Shown here piece after piece: positions 1 through 13,100 of a stretch of 64,000 bases of DNA. Location of the stretch: the NCBI GenBank assembly GCA_905250075.1, contig CAJNOP010000179.1:248001-312000 (forward strand). The letters are read 5' to 3'. The position numbers and the translations under genes are program-made. This stretch comes from Rotaria sp. Silwood1. Lineage: Eukaryota > Rotifera > Eurotatoria > Philodinida > Philodinidae. Under the pieces are notes generated by a model, which had not been told where the DNA came from, did no database searches, and worked only from the letters and a program-made list of their open reading frames with translations. Position 1 is the first letter of the stretch. Each line of letters starts with the position of its first letter.

Positions 1-828
1 TATATTCTATCGCACTTGTCATTGCTCAAGTTTCATTGCCAACATGGACCTGTTGAAAATATCAATATTGCCGATAAAAGTCTATTTAAGTCATGCTCAA
101 GGTACACCCCAGTGAGAAAAATCACATGAGGTATGCCGATGAAAATGGAATGGATGCACTGACAAATATACGACTTGCAAACGTTATATTAGAAAAATTT
201 CGGACATCCTTACCTTCTATGGCATAAATCTGACCATTTTATGCCTGTTTCAGATCAGCCAAGATTCCGTCTCTGACAAACAGAATATTCCTGAGTTCCT
301 ACGACTATACTACATGCATACACCTAGCAAATGGTTTGTGTTGAAAAATATCAAAATGAATAGTAATAGAATCAGAAGCTACCGATTCCCTTTGGTCGTC
401 TCATAATTCTTTAACTCCGTTATACATGGGAAAATGAATACCATTATATTTATATAAAGGAGGATACTCAAGATATGCGATGCATACACGAAAATAATCA
501 AATGAATAAAAGATAGAATTCTATAACATTGTTCAAGAGTGAATTCAATACGACCTACGACACTTATGAAGCCACAGTAAGAAGACAGTAGAGAAGCATT
601 GATTTGTATTTATGTTCATTGCACTGATTTAGATTTGTGGACATAGCTAGAACAGCCTTTCCCTAAAGTAAATATTCAACGAAAAATATATTATCTTCTA
701 AATATATATATATACGTAGTGTTTAGCATGCATATAAGTGAATTCTTTATTTAATAAATCGAGTAAAAAAAAATAATTTCAGTAGTTAATTCAGTTTTAA
801 TGTTTCAAACAGTATTTCACATAATATA

Positions 829-1082
829 TTATGGAGTCGCTTTTATTCTGCAACTCCTGAAACAGTTGGATCTCTGACGTGGACTTTCTAGTTGGCGGCA
901 ACTTTGAGCACATAATTCGTATTTATCTCCATCTTCGTCGAATGTTCCTTGCACATTTACAAAAACTGTTTGAAATCGAGTAAAAAATAGACTTATATTA
1001 ATCAAGTTAGAAACAAAACATGAAACTTACGCGCAACCGACAACAGCAGAACCACTAATAGAATATAAAATCTTGCTCGCAT
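829..1082 (-). CDS. Small secreted four-cysteine peptide (two exons)
   Basis: Two exons, 1031..1082 and 829..965, are joined by a GT-AG intron (donor gtaagt, acceptor preceded by a T-rich tract) and give a 62-residue protein. Phase closes exactly (52 + 137 nt). The first 24 residues are a clear signal peptide: MRAR, then a Leu/Val-rich core, with likely cleavage after Val-Gln-Gly. The mature part is about 38 residues, acidic at first (DEDGD) and then basic. It has four cysteines spaced C-x3-C-x11-C-x3-C, the spacing of a disulfide-stapled helical hairpin. I do not recognise a family. An antimicrobial, signalling or toxin-like role would all fit a small secreted Cys peptide, and none is shown. 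A TTAG at about 1094-1097 on the coding strand could be an upstream splice acceptor. The closed phase, signal peptide and cysteine pattern make a real gene likely. Confidence 0.66.
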
Positions 1083-4000
1083 TCTTGTACGATTCTAACA
1101 GTTGATCAAGCCAACCTGTAGTAAAAAAAAAGCTTGATATTGGTGATATTAAGTTGTTCTTTTATAGGATGCTTTATTCTTTCTGAATTCAAGAAAAAAA
1201 CTACTTTCTCTGCATCAAAATACTAATGCTGGTTTTTTTCTAGTAGTCATTAAAAAATAAATCGCATGTAAATAATGTAATTGAATCGAATGCTTTCTAA
1301 TATAGAAGCGATTATTTATTCATACAGTAGCTATAATAATTATGCAACTATTCTCTTTCTTCTCTTATATTTCAATAGCTCGATGAATTCTAATACTCTG
1401 TATACAATATTTCGAACAATATAGACTCCAGTATACATGCAGAATATTTCTGATCGATTCATTGATCTGTTAAGACTTTATTGACAAAACAATCTCAGCA
1501 TTCCTCCTTTTTTTTCATCCTTTCAAAACTATCGAACCATTTATGTTTGTCAACTGCCATGTAGTTATTTGACTAGAAAGCTGTCTTTCATAGCACACTA
1601 TTCAAAAGAGCAACTTATGCTCCACAATGTGGCGAGTTTTTATTCTAGCTTAATTTCAAATATGGATTCAAAAGAAAATACTGTTTCGATAGATTCAGAG
1701 AATTTCTAATCTATAGGATGCCAGCATATGAAATCTATATACGATTTGTTGATAATGTGTTTATTCACAAGAATTACCCAACCCACTTTCTTTAACATGG
1801 AATGTTTATAATAATATATGTTCTTATATGATTTTTTTTTGTGCTTTCTAATACGAAATGAAATGTTGAAATCAATTGAATATCCTAAAGAAATATCATC
1901 TTTGATTGCTCTGTACATTGAAAATGTTTTGAACATATCCAAAAAATGTTTTTCGAATTCACATATGAAGCTAAGCTAGAATGTAATCTCGTCAGTACGT
2001 CGAACACAGTTTTTTTCTTTTGAATGATTTGAAATGAAAGAAACTTTTCTTGCAAAATAAGCGCATAATATTCAATAGATCGATGAATCGATGAGATATG
2101 TTCCACGTATATACTAGAGATTTTATTGTTCGACACAATGTCCAACAAGTATTCGAATTCGTCGGACTACTAAGAGAGAAGGAAGGAACAGAAAATCGAT
2201 TATGTACTGACTAGATAACTTTATTGTCCTTGCTTGCGACAAGTATAATGTTTACATAATGGAATTTCCTACATTTAATCGAACGGAAGTGTTGAACACC
2301 TGTTTATATGCTTGATTCCATCTAATTGTTAGTCTCTATGCATTTTCATGAAAGCTATGAAAGATTGAACCAACTCAAGCATAAAACTAGACTATGTGCC
2401 ATTTTTTCTACAGATAAGTAAGCATGCAACATAGAATATTGGACGGGTACGTCTGAAGAATCTTGGATATGAATTACTGTCAAAAGGCAAAAAGAGACTA
2501 AGTTGGTGTGACATACTTACATGAGAGGCGCTTGTGAACAACGAGTTTGATTCAATTGGTCAAACACTAACTATAAACTGATTTTTTTCAGGTAATATTG
2601 AATGTGGTCCACAGATGGATAGAGAACAACTTTTCCTAACCTATTCTTCTTTCTGTGCTTCCCTGAATTGTCTCTACGATTAAATATATTACCAGAATGG
2701 TAGGCTCTTCGTGATGTGTACTCAGATTTGGCATGATCGATCATTACTTAAATTATATCACTTTTGAGAATTTGAAATTGACCCTAATAATGACTCCGAT
2801 TTCTCAAATGGAAGAGTAAATATAGGAAATGTATAAAAGACTAAGGAAAATATAGTTGTTTCATACACGTTGACTAAGTATTAAATAAACTTTATTTAGG
2901 TTAATCGAAAACCATATCGCTTTGTCCTCGTTCATTTCTAGGTATACTATCATAAATAATTCTTCGTAATACTAATTTTGTATTAAATGATGATTTCGAT
3001 ATAGATCATATATTAATTTCTTATTTTAATTACTATATCGTTTTTTTGTTATTATTCTGCTTCTTTTCATTATTTTCTAATGCAGCATATATTTGTACCA
3101 AGATAAAATTCTGCAAGTTTACACTACAAAATTGTTCATTTGTCAGAAGTTGCGTGAAATGAGTTCTGATTAAAATTGTAAGAACCAAATTACAAATTTA
3201 CTTATGATGTGTTTTATGAGCTTCCAAGTAGCATCATGTGCTTCAATGAAAAATCATTCAATATATAAAAATTAGTTCGTTTTCTGACGCGATTTTGCTA
3301 AAATTGCACGTTGAGCATTACACCTGAATACTCGAGCTACTTTATGGTACCTGGATTTTAGCAGTATGATAGTAAAAGAGCCTAATCCACTAACTAGAGA
3401 ATCGATTTAGTTTTCTGGAAACTAATAGAGAGCATGAAATCCAAGTTGGCGAAGAGCTCAACATATTTCATTGACTAAAACATAGACATAAAGAATGCTG
3501 TTTTCTTTTTACGTAATCCTAAACCACACAAGATTTCTATGGAAAAGCACAAAATTTACCTAAGACAAAAACACTTCATATGTGTTAAGCCTGAAAATTG
3601 AATTCAATTATCGAATATTTCACGTCTGAATTTCAAATATTCAACTGTTAGTAGAAACACAAGCATACAGCATCTCTTTCTCTTAATGTGAGTGTCACAG
3701 GAACACACAAACGCAGTATTTCTGTAGCAATATTTGAGCTAAATACCTAGGTAGTTGAATTTCTGAAGAAGCTGCCACTAGTTGATTGAACGTGTATGTT
3801 TGAGATTACTCATCTATTCACTTTCTTATTTATGACAGCATTGCTGTACAACAGCTCATATGGTTTCTAGGTGTCTTTACTTACGTATGTATGTCGAAGT
3901 TGACTTTCGAAATTCTGTTATCTTTAAAAGTTAACTTCAACATACACATACAAACTTGACAAAAGATACTAATTTCAAAAAATAGAATGTTCTAAAACCG

Positions 4001-5365
4001 ACGCTTCATATTTGGACTACAATTTACACTAAATGTGATCTTTTACGTAAATTTCCCTTGATTGCGAAACTAAGCACTGTTTAATAAATACAGAGCTTTT
4101 CAAATGAATCATCTACGTAAGTTCACAATGCAAGAAGTGTTCATCTTATCAATAAATGCTATTATGGTAGTAATCATGAGTTTATTCTATTTGAATGTCA
4201 CCATTATCACGATCACATGGTTGTTTATGATGTGCTGATGTTTTTGTTCATATATGATTGTTCACTATATTATGTAAATTCGGCTATTTGAAATTAATTA
4301 TCACTTGTGCTATGCAATGCTCTGACGATTCTGTCCTCGACTATGTTTTACAAGATAAATAGAATAATTTCATATCCTTTTCTACTCTATATTTTGTTAC
4401 TTTGTGCCTGATTTTTATTCCCCTATTGAACTCTTTGAATCCAGATATTTGCTGAAAAGTAACAAAAATTTAATTATTTCAAAAGAGCTGAATATATTCA
4501 TCTCACAAAAACATTTTTCAATATTATTCTCTACTATAACCTACATCACAAAGTCCATCATGAGAACAAAAGAGATTACTCTCATAGATGGACCTGAGGA
4601 TAATGTCATATTCATAACAATATCAATGAAAAAAGCTCAACACATTTATATACATACATGGATGGAGTCGTCAATAGGTTGAATGTCGAAATCGCCACCA
4701 TATATTTCATCTCATTCAACAAACCGAATTTTCTTGCTTATTATTCTAAAAAGAAGTAGGTGATAATTGTCAGAGATGGTTCGGTTAACGTAGAGAGTAA
4801 CATCATTGTAGGAGAAAGTTTTTCTTCGCTGTGAAAACTTGATCTATGTCAATTACAAGCATGATGACCAGTGAAAATATCGTTTTTATGGTCCAGCCCA
4901 GTTCATTCGAAATCTGATGCGTTATTTTAATAAAAATTGTTTCTTCATTTCTGAAGAATAATGATTAAAAGTTAGTTTTAATATTTTTTTTGAAAAACAA
5001 ATATAAAAAAAACTGCCGTGTGATTACATCATCAAATCTTATGCTTCTTATTTGCATCTCTTTTGTCACATATTCAATAGAAATTTAGATTTTTTGTGTA
5101 GAAATGAATAATAATGAAAAGCGTGATACAACAAAAATTGTATTGTAAATAAAATAAAACATTATTTATTCGAATAATTTTTGATTAGTTAAAAGAAGAA
5201 TATAATTAGTTTTAAATGAACATTTAAATCTCTTCGTCCGTTTCATAAAATATGCGATGATATTGCTCGTGATTATGTACAATAAAGTAGGTTTAAATTT
5301 TGATTGTTATTTTTTCTAGACATGATTGAATGTCCGAACGAAGACAACAAATAAACAAGATTTTC
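1083..5365. other. Gene-free stretch
   Basis: AT-rich DNA with only short chance reading frames. The longest, at 4404-4682 on the plus strand, has no recognisable domain and no splice context that extends it. I see no repeat unit or RNA gene here. It probably holds the 5' region of the peptide gene on one side and the 3' flank of the 5366-6622 gene on the other. Confidence 0.5.
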
Positions 5366-6622
5366 TTAAGATCTCTTCTCTTTTTCTTGTAGTTTTTGTA
5401 GTTCATCGTAGACTTTTTTGTCAAAATAGGGTTCTAGAGAAGACAAATTTATTTTATTTTTAGTTAGTTCCTCTAGAAACTTTTCCATAGCTTCTGTACG
5501 TGATTGTATTGTACACTTGGGTCCATTTCTCATATAGTTTTCACGCACGCAATTCTTGTGATCAATAAAGTCGAGACGAATCTGATCTTCTATAGGATCG
5601 CATTTCAAAACGCTTGTTGCAACAGCGAAATCTAGTTGATCCCATTCTTTTTCTGTGTCGCGATAGCAGAGCCATTGAAACGATCCATTAGTTGTTTCTG
5701 CTATGATATTCGTCTCGGTCAACCTTTTTGGTGCGAGTTCTTTGATGAGCTTTACATTTTGAACATTGGTATCGGTCAACATAATCGTATGGCAATATTC
5801 TTCGTCGTATTTACGTGTTCCAAGAATATATGCTTTGTACTTAAGAAAATAATTAAACGGAATACAAAAACGATAGCATCCGTAGCATGAGTTTGTGCAA
5901 TCAAGCGATGGACATAAAGCTTGAGGATCATCTGAACTTTGTTCAGGAGGCAAAGGTGCAAACCAAATTATATCTGGCCCATGATATGCATGATTTGGAC
6001 CTCCTTTGAATTGAGCTACCATATTTTGTTGCACAGTTATGGGCAGACTCGACTGCGAAACTATTTCATTCTTTGTTAAATTCATAATTAGCATAAGATC
6101 ATCAATATTGTGGACAACATGTTGAAGTTTTTTCAGTGGAATGTACTTTGGCATCGGATTGTCTGGAAACACAAACATGTGATGTGTGAATTCATACGTT
6201 TTCAAAGGAGGCCGTCGAGGACATATAAATAAGTAGTTAGGATTAGTACAAAAATGGGCTCCATTTATTTGTCGATGTACACGTTCAAAGCCGAGTTGAC
6301 CCAAAATATTGTAAAGGGTCGAAAAAGCTTTTTCCATTTTAGTATGATCATAATTTTTTTTAGAAAGTATACTGCGTTGTTCTACAGGATGAAGAAATGT
6401 ATAATCAGGACAAAGAATTGCATTAATTGTAATTGCTAGATGACTAACAAGTTCGTCAGATGGTCTAAGGTTAATTTGAAGCAATTGACCAAGTGCTTCA
6501 TACAACTTCAAGGACCACTGTTCCGCCATATCGACATTGCTCCATGTTTCTTGACTGAACTTGGCCAGAATTCGATAGAATTTTAGTTCAACAGCTTCAG
6601 CATCTGATTGTACGGTGCACAT
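5366..6622 (-). CDS. Hypothetical protein, 418 aa, single exon
   Basis: An uninterrupted 418-codon frame starts at ATG (MCTVQSDAEAVELKF) and ends in a charged Lys/Glu-rich tail. No domain is recognised. It lacks a signal peptide and membrane segments, so a cytosolic or nuclear protein is likely. The N-terminal 150 residues look helical. A cluster of six cysteines with the pattern CPSLDCTNSCYGCYRFC lies near residues 235-255 and could bind a metal or form a small knot. Other distinctive stretches are PNYLFICPRRPPLKTYEFTH and GPNHAYHGPDIIWFAPLPP. Length and composition argue strongly for real coding sequence. The absence of introns, unlike most neighbours, is compatible with a retrocopy, an acquired gene or simply a short bdelloid gene. 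Function unknown. Confidence 0.75.
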   Translation of the reverse strand: MCTVQSDAEAVELKFYRILAKFSQETWSNVDMAEQWSLKLYEALGQLLQINLRPSDELVSHLAITINAILCPDYTFLHPVEQRSILSKKNYDHTKMEKAFSTLYNILGQLGFERVHRQINGAHFCTNPNYLFICPRRPPLKTYEFTHHMFVFPDNPMPKYIPLKKLQHVVHNIDDLMLIMNLTKNEIVSQSSLPITVQQNMVAQFKGGPNHAYHGPDIIWFAPLPPEQSSDDPQALCPSLDCTNSCYGCYRFCIPFNYFLKYKAYILGTRKYDEEYCHTIMLTDTNVQNVKLIKELAPKRLTETNIIAETTNGSFQWLCYRDTEKEWDQLDFAVATSVLKCDPIEDQIRLDFIDHKNCVRENYMRNGPKCTIQSRTEAMEKFLEELTKNKINLSSLEPYFDKKVYDELQKLQEKEKRS

Positions 6623-6672
6623 ATCTAGAGCCTCTTTAATTATAAGAGGTAGATGTCAATGAAGACTTACTA

Positions 6673-7668
6673 TGGATCAAAATAACGTATGATGCAAAAG
6701 TAATGGGAGAAATGTCGGCTTTCACTTCTCTTTAATAGAAGGACGATGAAAGGAATATATTTTTACCAGAAGATAGAGCTTTTTCTCCTCTTTCGAATCG
6801 TATATAACTAATTTCTATAACACGTTCATGCATGAAATGACATAAAAGAAAAGAGAAGCTTCCTTAAAAAGAATTCGCACTTTTCGTATAGAAGAATCGT
6901 ATAAAATGTTGATCCCTATATCTCTTCGATAAATAGGTTTTGAAAAGAATATTTTTTTAGCAGTTGATAGAAAATTTTCTCCTCTATCGAACAGTATATG
7001 ATTCATGTTTATCGCACATTGGTGAGCGAAAGGAGACGAAGAAGAAAAAGAGACACACGTGCAATAAACTTGTAATTTTTATATGAATGCGTCAAAAACA
7101 TCTTGCAGACGACATTTAATTATTATTAACTGTCGTTTTACCAGATATTATCAACGAGTTCATAAAAATGGAAGTAGCCACCGTTTCACAAAGCCTTTTT
7201 TGTAAGTCCATAAAAATCGAATTGATTGTTTTCTAACAAGGTTTTTTTTTGACGAATTCATATAAAAATTACAAATTTTTTGCGTAGGTGTTTCTCTCTT
7301 TTTCTCCTCTCAATTCATTTGCCAACGTATGACAAATATAAATCATAAACTGTTCGACAGAGGAGAAATTTTCTATCAATTGATAAAAAAATATTCTTCT
7401 CAAGATCTATTTATCGAAGAGCTATAGGGATCAACATTTTGTGCCATTTTTGTCAATCTCACAAAAAGTGCGGATTCTTTTTAAGGATGCTTCTCTTTTC
7501 TTTTATGTCATTTCATTTATGAATGTGTCATAGAAATTAGTTATATATGATTCGAAAGAGGAGAAAAGCTCTATTTTCTCGTAAAAAAAATATTCCTCCC
7601 AGCACCTTCTATTAACAAGAAGTAAGGGCCGACATTTGCCTATTGATTTTGCATCATACGTTATGTTG
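6673..7668. repeat. Long near-continuous palindrome (fold-back element), about 1 kb
   Basis: The left arm runs from about 6673 (AACGTATGATGCAAAA) and the right arm ends near 7668 with the reverse complement (TTTTGCATCATACGTTAT). Matching continues inward through TTTCTCCTC blocks (6788, 6973) and their counterparts (7350-7366, 7555-7563), almost to a centre near 7170. There is no open reading frame inside. It looks like a non-autonomous fold-back or MITE-type element. I could not define a target-site duplication. Confidence 0.75.
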
Positions 7669-8107
7669 ACTATGCAAAGAACTCTTTCCTTTTTTTCTTC
7701 TTCAGCAAACTAGTTGGCAAAAATATTATGCGGTACACTAACTGCCATTGTCGTTCTGTTTTCTTTTTTTTCCTAGTTTTTCTTTATCTTTAGCTCAGGC
7801 CATGCCCTGGAAAATTTCGATGTATTAATAGAATCTTATAGAAATTGTGGAAGTCATCTAGTAAAAGTTGCTGATGTGAGTGTAGATGAAGATGAAAAGA
7901 AGATCATCGCGCATATTCACACTCGTATTTTATATACATAAAATACTAACCAGCAGCTGATTTACATCGAAAAAAAGTAATAACTCTAACCAATATCCCT
8001 CAAAAATAAAATAGACCTAACTTCTGCACAAGTCATATACGATCACTGTTGTTACAAAAAAAAGTAGCTTCGTGGCACACATTTACATGAATCACATATA
8101 TATATTC

Positions 8108-8784
8108 GGGTTCCATGAATTTCGGTCCACGGAATTTTCGGCCCGGTCCGAAATTCCGGGTGACTTTTCGGGCCGGGCCGAAAGTCCACAAGGAATTTCG
8201 GTCCATAACCTCATTGACCCTAAAATAAAAAACCTAATTTTTTAAAATTAGTTGCTAGACAACGTAGTGCTGAGCAGAATGCCATAGTGCTCAGCGATAT
8301 GACGTAGCGCTGAGCAGTATGACGTAGTGCTCAGCAGGATGTCATAGTGCTCAGCGATATGTCGTAGTGCTGAGCAAGACGTCATAGTGCTGAGCAGGAC
8401 GTCATAGTGCTGAGCGGTATGGCATAGTGCTGAGTAATATGACGTAGTGCTAAGCAGAGGATATGGGGTGTGAATGTCTCTTCCTTCAACATCCACACTA
8501 CTCCACACTTCACTCACACTCACATCTGCGCCATAATGCTAAAGATTATGACGTCCTGCTCAGTACTGCACTATACCATTCAGCGCTACATCATATCGCT
8601 GAGCACTATGGCGTCCTGCTCAGCGCTACGATGTCTAGCAACTAATTTTAAAAAATTAGGTTTTTTATTTTAGGGTCAATGAGGTCATGGACCGAAATTC
8701 CTTGTGGACTTTCGGCCCGGCCCGAAAACTCACCCGGAATTTCGGACCGGGTCAAAAATTCCGTGGGCAGAAATTCTGGCCTCC
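8108..8784. repeat. Fold-back element with GC-rich ends and internal 20-bp minisatellite
   Basis: Inverted arms of about 150 bp (8108-8260 and 8638-8784) share CGGCCCGG-type GC-rich ends, the block TGACCCTAAAATAAAAAACC and an AATTTTTTAAAATTAG segment, then GTTGCTAGAC. Between the arms, 8262-8460 is about nine or ten copies of a 20-bp unit like GACGTAGTGCTGAGCAGTAT. Inverted copies of the same unit lie at 8548-8636, so the tandem array itself is folded back. Short reading frames across the array are artefacts of the repeat. The ends are much more GC-rich than the surroundings. Confidence 0.85.
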
Positions 8785-10104
8785 CACAAATATAATTATA
8801 CTGTTCGTATAGCTCGTGACGTTGTATTTGGAACAAGAATATGAAATTTAGAACGGCTTTCTAAACTACTTTAGATGACTTTTACTTGAATCTAGAAAAA
8901 TATCGAAATACAGATTTTTATGGTTGATTTCAAAGATCTGACGACTCTACACATAACTAGCTAACATAGTTTTAATTTGTTGAAAACTTGATCGACTAAC
9001 TTTTAATTTGCACGGTCTAATATCACACTTATCACCTATATTATATCAAGCTGTTCTCAACAACAAGAACTTTTCGAATGGTTATGGTTATTTCTACTAT
9101 ATTTTCAATGAATATTTTGCCAATATTTCATTAGTAGATATACTAGTTGATAAATTCTATTTTTCTTTTCTTACTTTCGTATATTGTTTGCTTTTCTGTG
9201 CTTGAGTTTATTTCTTTTTGATCAACACAAATTACAAAATAATACTAGGACTAAATAACTAGCAGAAAAGTAATAAATCAATGGTTATTTATACGACAGG
9301 AAAAGTAGGAAAAATCCATAGCATGTATGACAGAAAAGGAGAACACATAATAAAAAACTATATACGCATTGGATAGATGTACACAGAGAATAGAGAAAAA
9401 CAGATATACGCAGGATGGAAACGTACTGGAAAAAAACCAAATCATCATATTGAGAAAATCCACAATGTGCAATATGGATATTTCCCAATAGTTGAGAATA
9501 CTTTAGAACTCATTGTATAGATATCTTTTCCCAAATACAAGTTACTTTCTTATATAGGAAATAATGCTTTATCATATACATATTATGACAGAAAATTTTT
9601 GTCATCGAGACCAAGCTTGTCAAACAACAAATTGTGATTGAATTTTCAATAAGAATAGCAGATAGCTTAGAGCAGTATCGAAAAATAAGATCGTATTGCA
9701 AGGAACATTTCATTGAGTGAGACTTAAAATCCTTCTTTTTTTAGATGACCTAGGATCGATTGAAAACTTTTTTGATGAAAAATATTCATATGTTTGATTG
9801 ATTTAGAATACGATAATCTATCGATCAATTTTCTTATTGAGTTAGATTAAACTATTCGAAACTTTAGTTAACTCTTGTAATTTAAAACACATTCACTAAA
9901 ACATATTGCGATTAATATCTTTCATCATTGACATGCATTAGCAGTAGGTAGAAATTTATAAAACTAAAACATATGTTCATTGATTCTTTCTTTTACACAA
10001 CAAAAATTAGTATTTATTAAATAAATATGAGCAAAGAAGAAAAGCGTAACAACATCAACAAAAAGAATAAGTTTATTCATATAAATGTTCCACAAGATAA
10101 AAAA
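8785..10104. other. Gene-free stretch downstream of the TRPC gene
   Basis: AT-rich sequence with only short unconvincing frames and no clear repeat. The part next to 10105 probably holds the 3' untranslated region of the minus-strand channel gene. Confidence 0.45.
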
Positions 10105-13100
10105 TTATGTTTTTTGATCATTTAAATATTGTTTAATAGCTTCAAAATCAAAATTTTTTCGTAAATTATCATTGAATTTTTTCATTGGTTCAGCAATCGA
10201 TGAACGCATTTCATCAAGCATATCAACTTCATTTAATAATTCAAAACGAAGTGATGATACATCATTTTTAACTTCTCTAACTACAAGACCATCATTTGTT
10301 TCATTCATACCAATATGTTTATTTTTATAATAGAGTAAAAAACGTCGAATAATACGTTCAATCACTATTTTATATGTTAATGTTTCATGTATTACATAAC
10401 TACGTTGACGATCAAAGATTCGTTCATTTTTAAATCTATCATTTTGTGTACCTCTATTATTTATATCATTATTATCATTATTACGATGTCTAATATTAAG
10501 ATCATCTAATCGATCTTCTCTATTTCGATTTAATAGTTCATTATTGTTTGTTGATGAATTTTTCGAAAAAATCATACTTTTTATTCGTTTTAAAAGATAA
10601 ATAAAAGATTTTGGTGTTGGACAAATATTCATTGGAACAGGTAAAGTATTTCCTAAAGGCAAAAAAAATCTTATGAAAAGGGATTTATTTTGAATTTTAT
10701 AGAACTTTTAATTAGATCTGTAAAGTAATGAATCTTATCGACGGCTACGACTGAAATTATGAAATGTAAAAGACAGAAAATAATAGTACAGAACATGATG
10801 ATAAGAAAGTAGTCAAAAAAAATTGATCCTAAACATTGAACATTTTCAAAAATCTATCTTTTATCTAATTTTATGTCATGGAGCTGGCTTAAAAATTTTT
10901 AAAATTCCTGTAGCCATCATTGGTGGTTCTGCCGATCGATTAACATCTCAATGTGTAATGTCTTCAAGATGATGTAGAACGGAAAATAACACATATAGTG
11001 CAGAGAACAAGACTATTAGATATGTACTGACAAGGCAAGCTTTTCAATTCATTAATCACTTTTGAGTGCGAACTATGTGTATCATGCAAGTTCTAATAAG
11101 ATATGAATATACTAAAAAGAGTTCACACTCTTATCCTATTGCTGCTGAGAAACTGATTTTATACGGAATTTTTTACTATAATGCCATATAGTCTCTCTCA
11201 CGAATGCTGAGAAAGATCATTTTCAAATTTTGATTCGAAACTTTGCAGAAAGACAAGTCTTTGAGAAAATAGGCTATTATAATCAAAAACCCGTACGGAT
11301 ATATATATCAAACAGCATTTTCAACTTCATTGTTCTCAAAGTTTGGTTGAGAAAAGTACAAAACGATCCACCCAAGGAATTCAAGTTCGTCATTTCCAAT
11401 TTTGTAGTCATTGTGTTAAGGACTGTATAAATGCTTTTCTGAAAATATATGTCCATCGCCTTTGACAGAAAGAACCTACAAAAATTGTATCTGTTTTTTT
11501 TTTCTCAACAATTCTATTCCGATCATAAAAAGTTTATTTTCCTATTGGAATATTCTTCATATCGAAAGCATCACTTTACTAAACGAATTATTTCCTATCA
11601 TGATGTTTATAACTTAAACTCGCATTTCTTATTTAACAATTAAATTTATTTTAAGAAGAATTTTATCGATTGAAATTTTCACTAGTGCAAAATGCTATTT
11701 TATTTTTTGATCAATTGCAAATGAAAAAGAAACCTATTTTTTTTTGTCATCAAAAAAGATTCAACTGTCGCTGATTAGTATCATTTAAATATTAAGATTT
11801 CAATTCAATTCAATTCAAGATAGTCTATGTTAGAAAAAAAAAATAGACTTTTGATTGTTTTTTTTACCATCTCGTATATATTCCATATAAAGTCTTGAAC
11901 GAGCAAATTTCCATTCAACATCAGCTCGATCATCAATTATATCAATGGTTTTTCCCATCATAGCAATTAAAGTATTAATAAGAACTGTTACACAAATAAA
12001 TGTAAAAAGACCAAAAATAACAAAACCAAGATTAGATATAAATAAATCAAAACCCGGTGCATAACGTTCTCGATCAGGTTTTTTACATGTTAATGAAACA
12101 AGTTCATATCCTCGATCCTATCAAAGAATAAGAAAATATATTAATTAAAAATTTTATTCTTATTTACAGGTAAATCATCTTCGGCAATAACTCCAAATAA
12201 AGTAAAAAATGTTGTTAATATTGTCGATCCAAATGTTGCACCGAAATAATGTATAGCTGGATATGGTCCAATTTTTTCGATTTTGTCATAACTTTTACTA
12301 TTTTGACAAGAAGAAGTCGTCTTTTTATCCGCATTATTGGATTCTGTTCTATCTATTATATTTGACATTGACTGATTTAAAAATCTATAATATGGTAAAC
12401 ATCGAGGATTTGTTTCTATTGATAAATCACTCAATCTCATAATTGTAGAAGTTTTCGGTTCTGTATAATTGGATGTTGACCTTAAACTTTCTTGTTGTTG
12501 TAAAGCGACAGCAAAATAAGAAAAAATTAAAAATAATGAACATGCAAATGCAATAAAAAAAATTAAAATGATTACAATCCATTTTGAAATATCAATTATC
12601 ATACGTTCGAGCATTACCTTAAAAAAAACAAAGATTTCAAAAATTCTTCAAAAACTCCTTCCTTTTTTTTGAAATGTCCGTGTAATACGAACCGGACCAA
12701 GATCGTCGATAATGACAAGAGAATTCTTTTTTTCAAAAAATCGAGCCTCATTTAGCAAATAGATGATCTTCGCGCAAGTATAAGATGGTTTCAATTGAAT
12801 GTTATTAGCAAACAATCGATTCTTTACGAAATGAACTATTCTATTTTGAGTTACACATAAAGGTTTATTATGATATTGAATAATTATTTGAAAATATCTA
12901 TTGTCGATATTAAAATCGAAGTATTGCAAACAAGAATTGTGCTTTTCAAGATTTCTACAAAAGAATTTAGTTACTAAATCAATTATCTATTTACTTTCTT
13001 AATGAGTAAACATGTCAGAGTACTAATCACTGAAATCAACTGAACTGTATTTATACAATGACAGTTACTGAGATACTACTTTGCATTAACTATAATTTAT

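Noticed and set aside
8248..8673. Overlapping frames reading repeated HYDVLLST-like peptides
   Set aside because: They are translations of the 20-bp minisatellite inside a fold-back element; the same motif appears on both strands.
12648..12929. 93-codon minus-strand frame within the large TRPC intron
   Set aside because: The channel exons on both sides join in phase (GPLQ|VMLERM) without it, it has no recognisable domain, and including it would disrupt the conserved GPLQ-xxLxRM motif.
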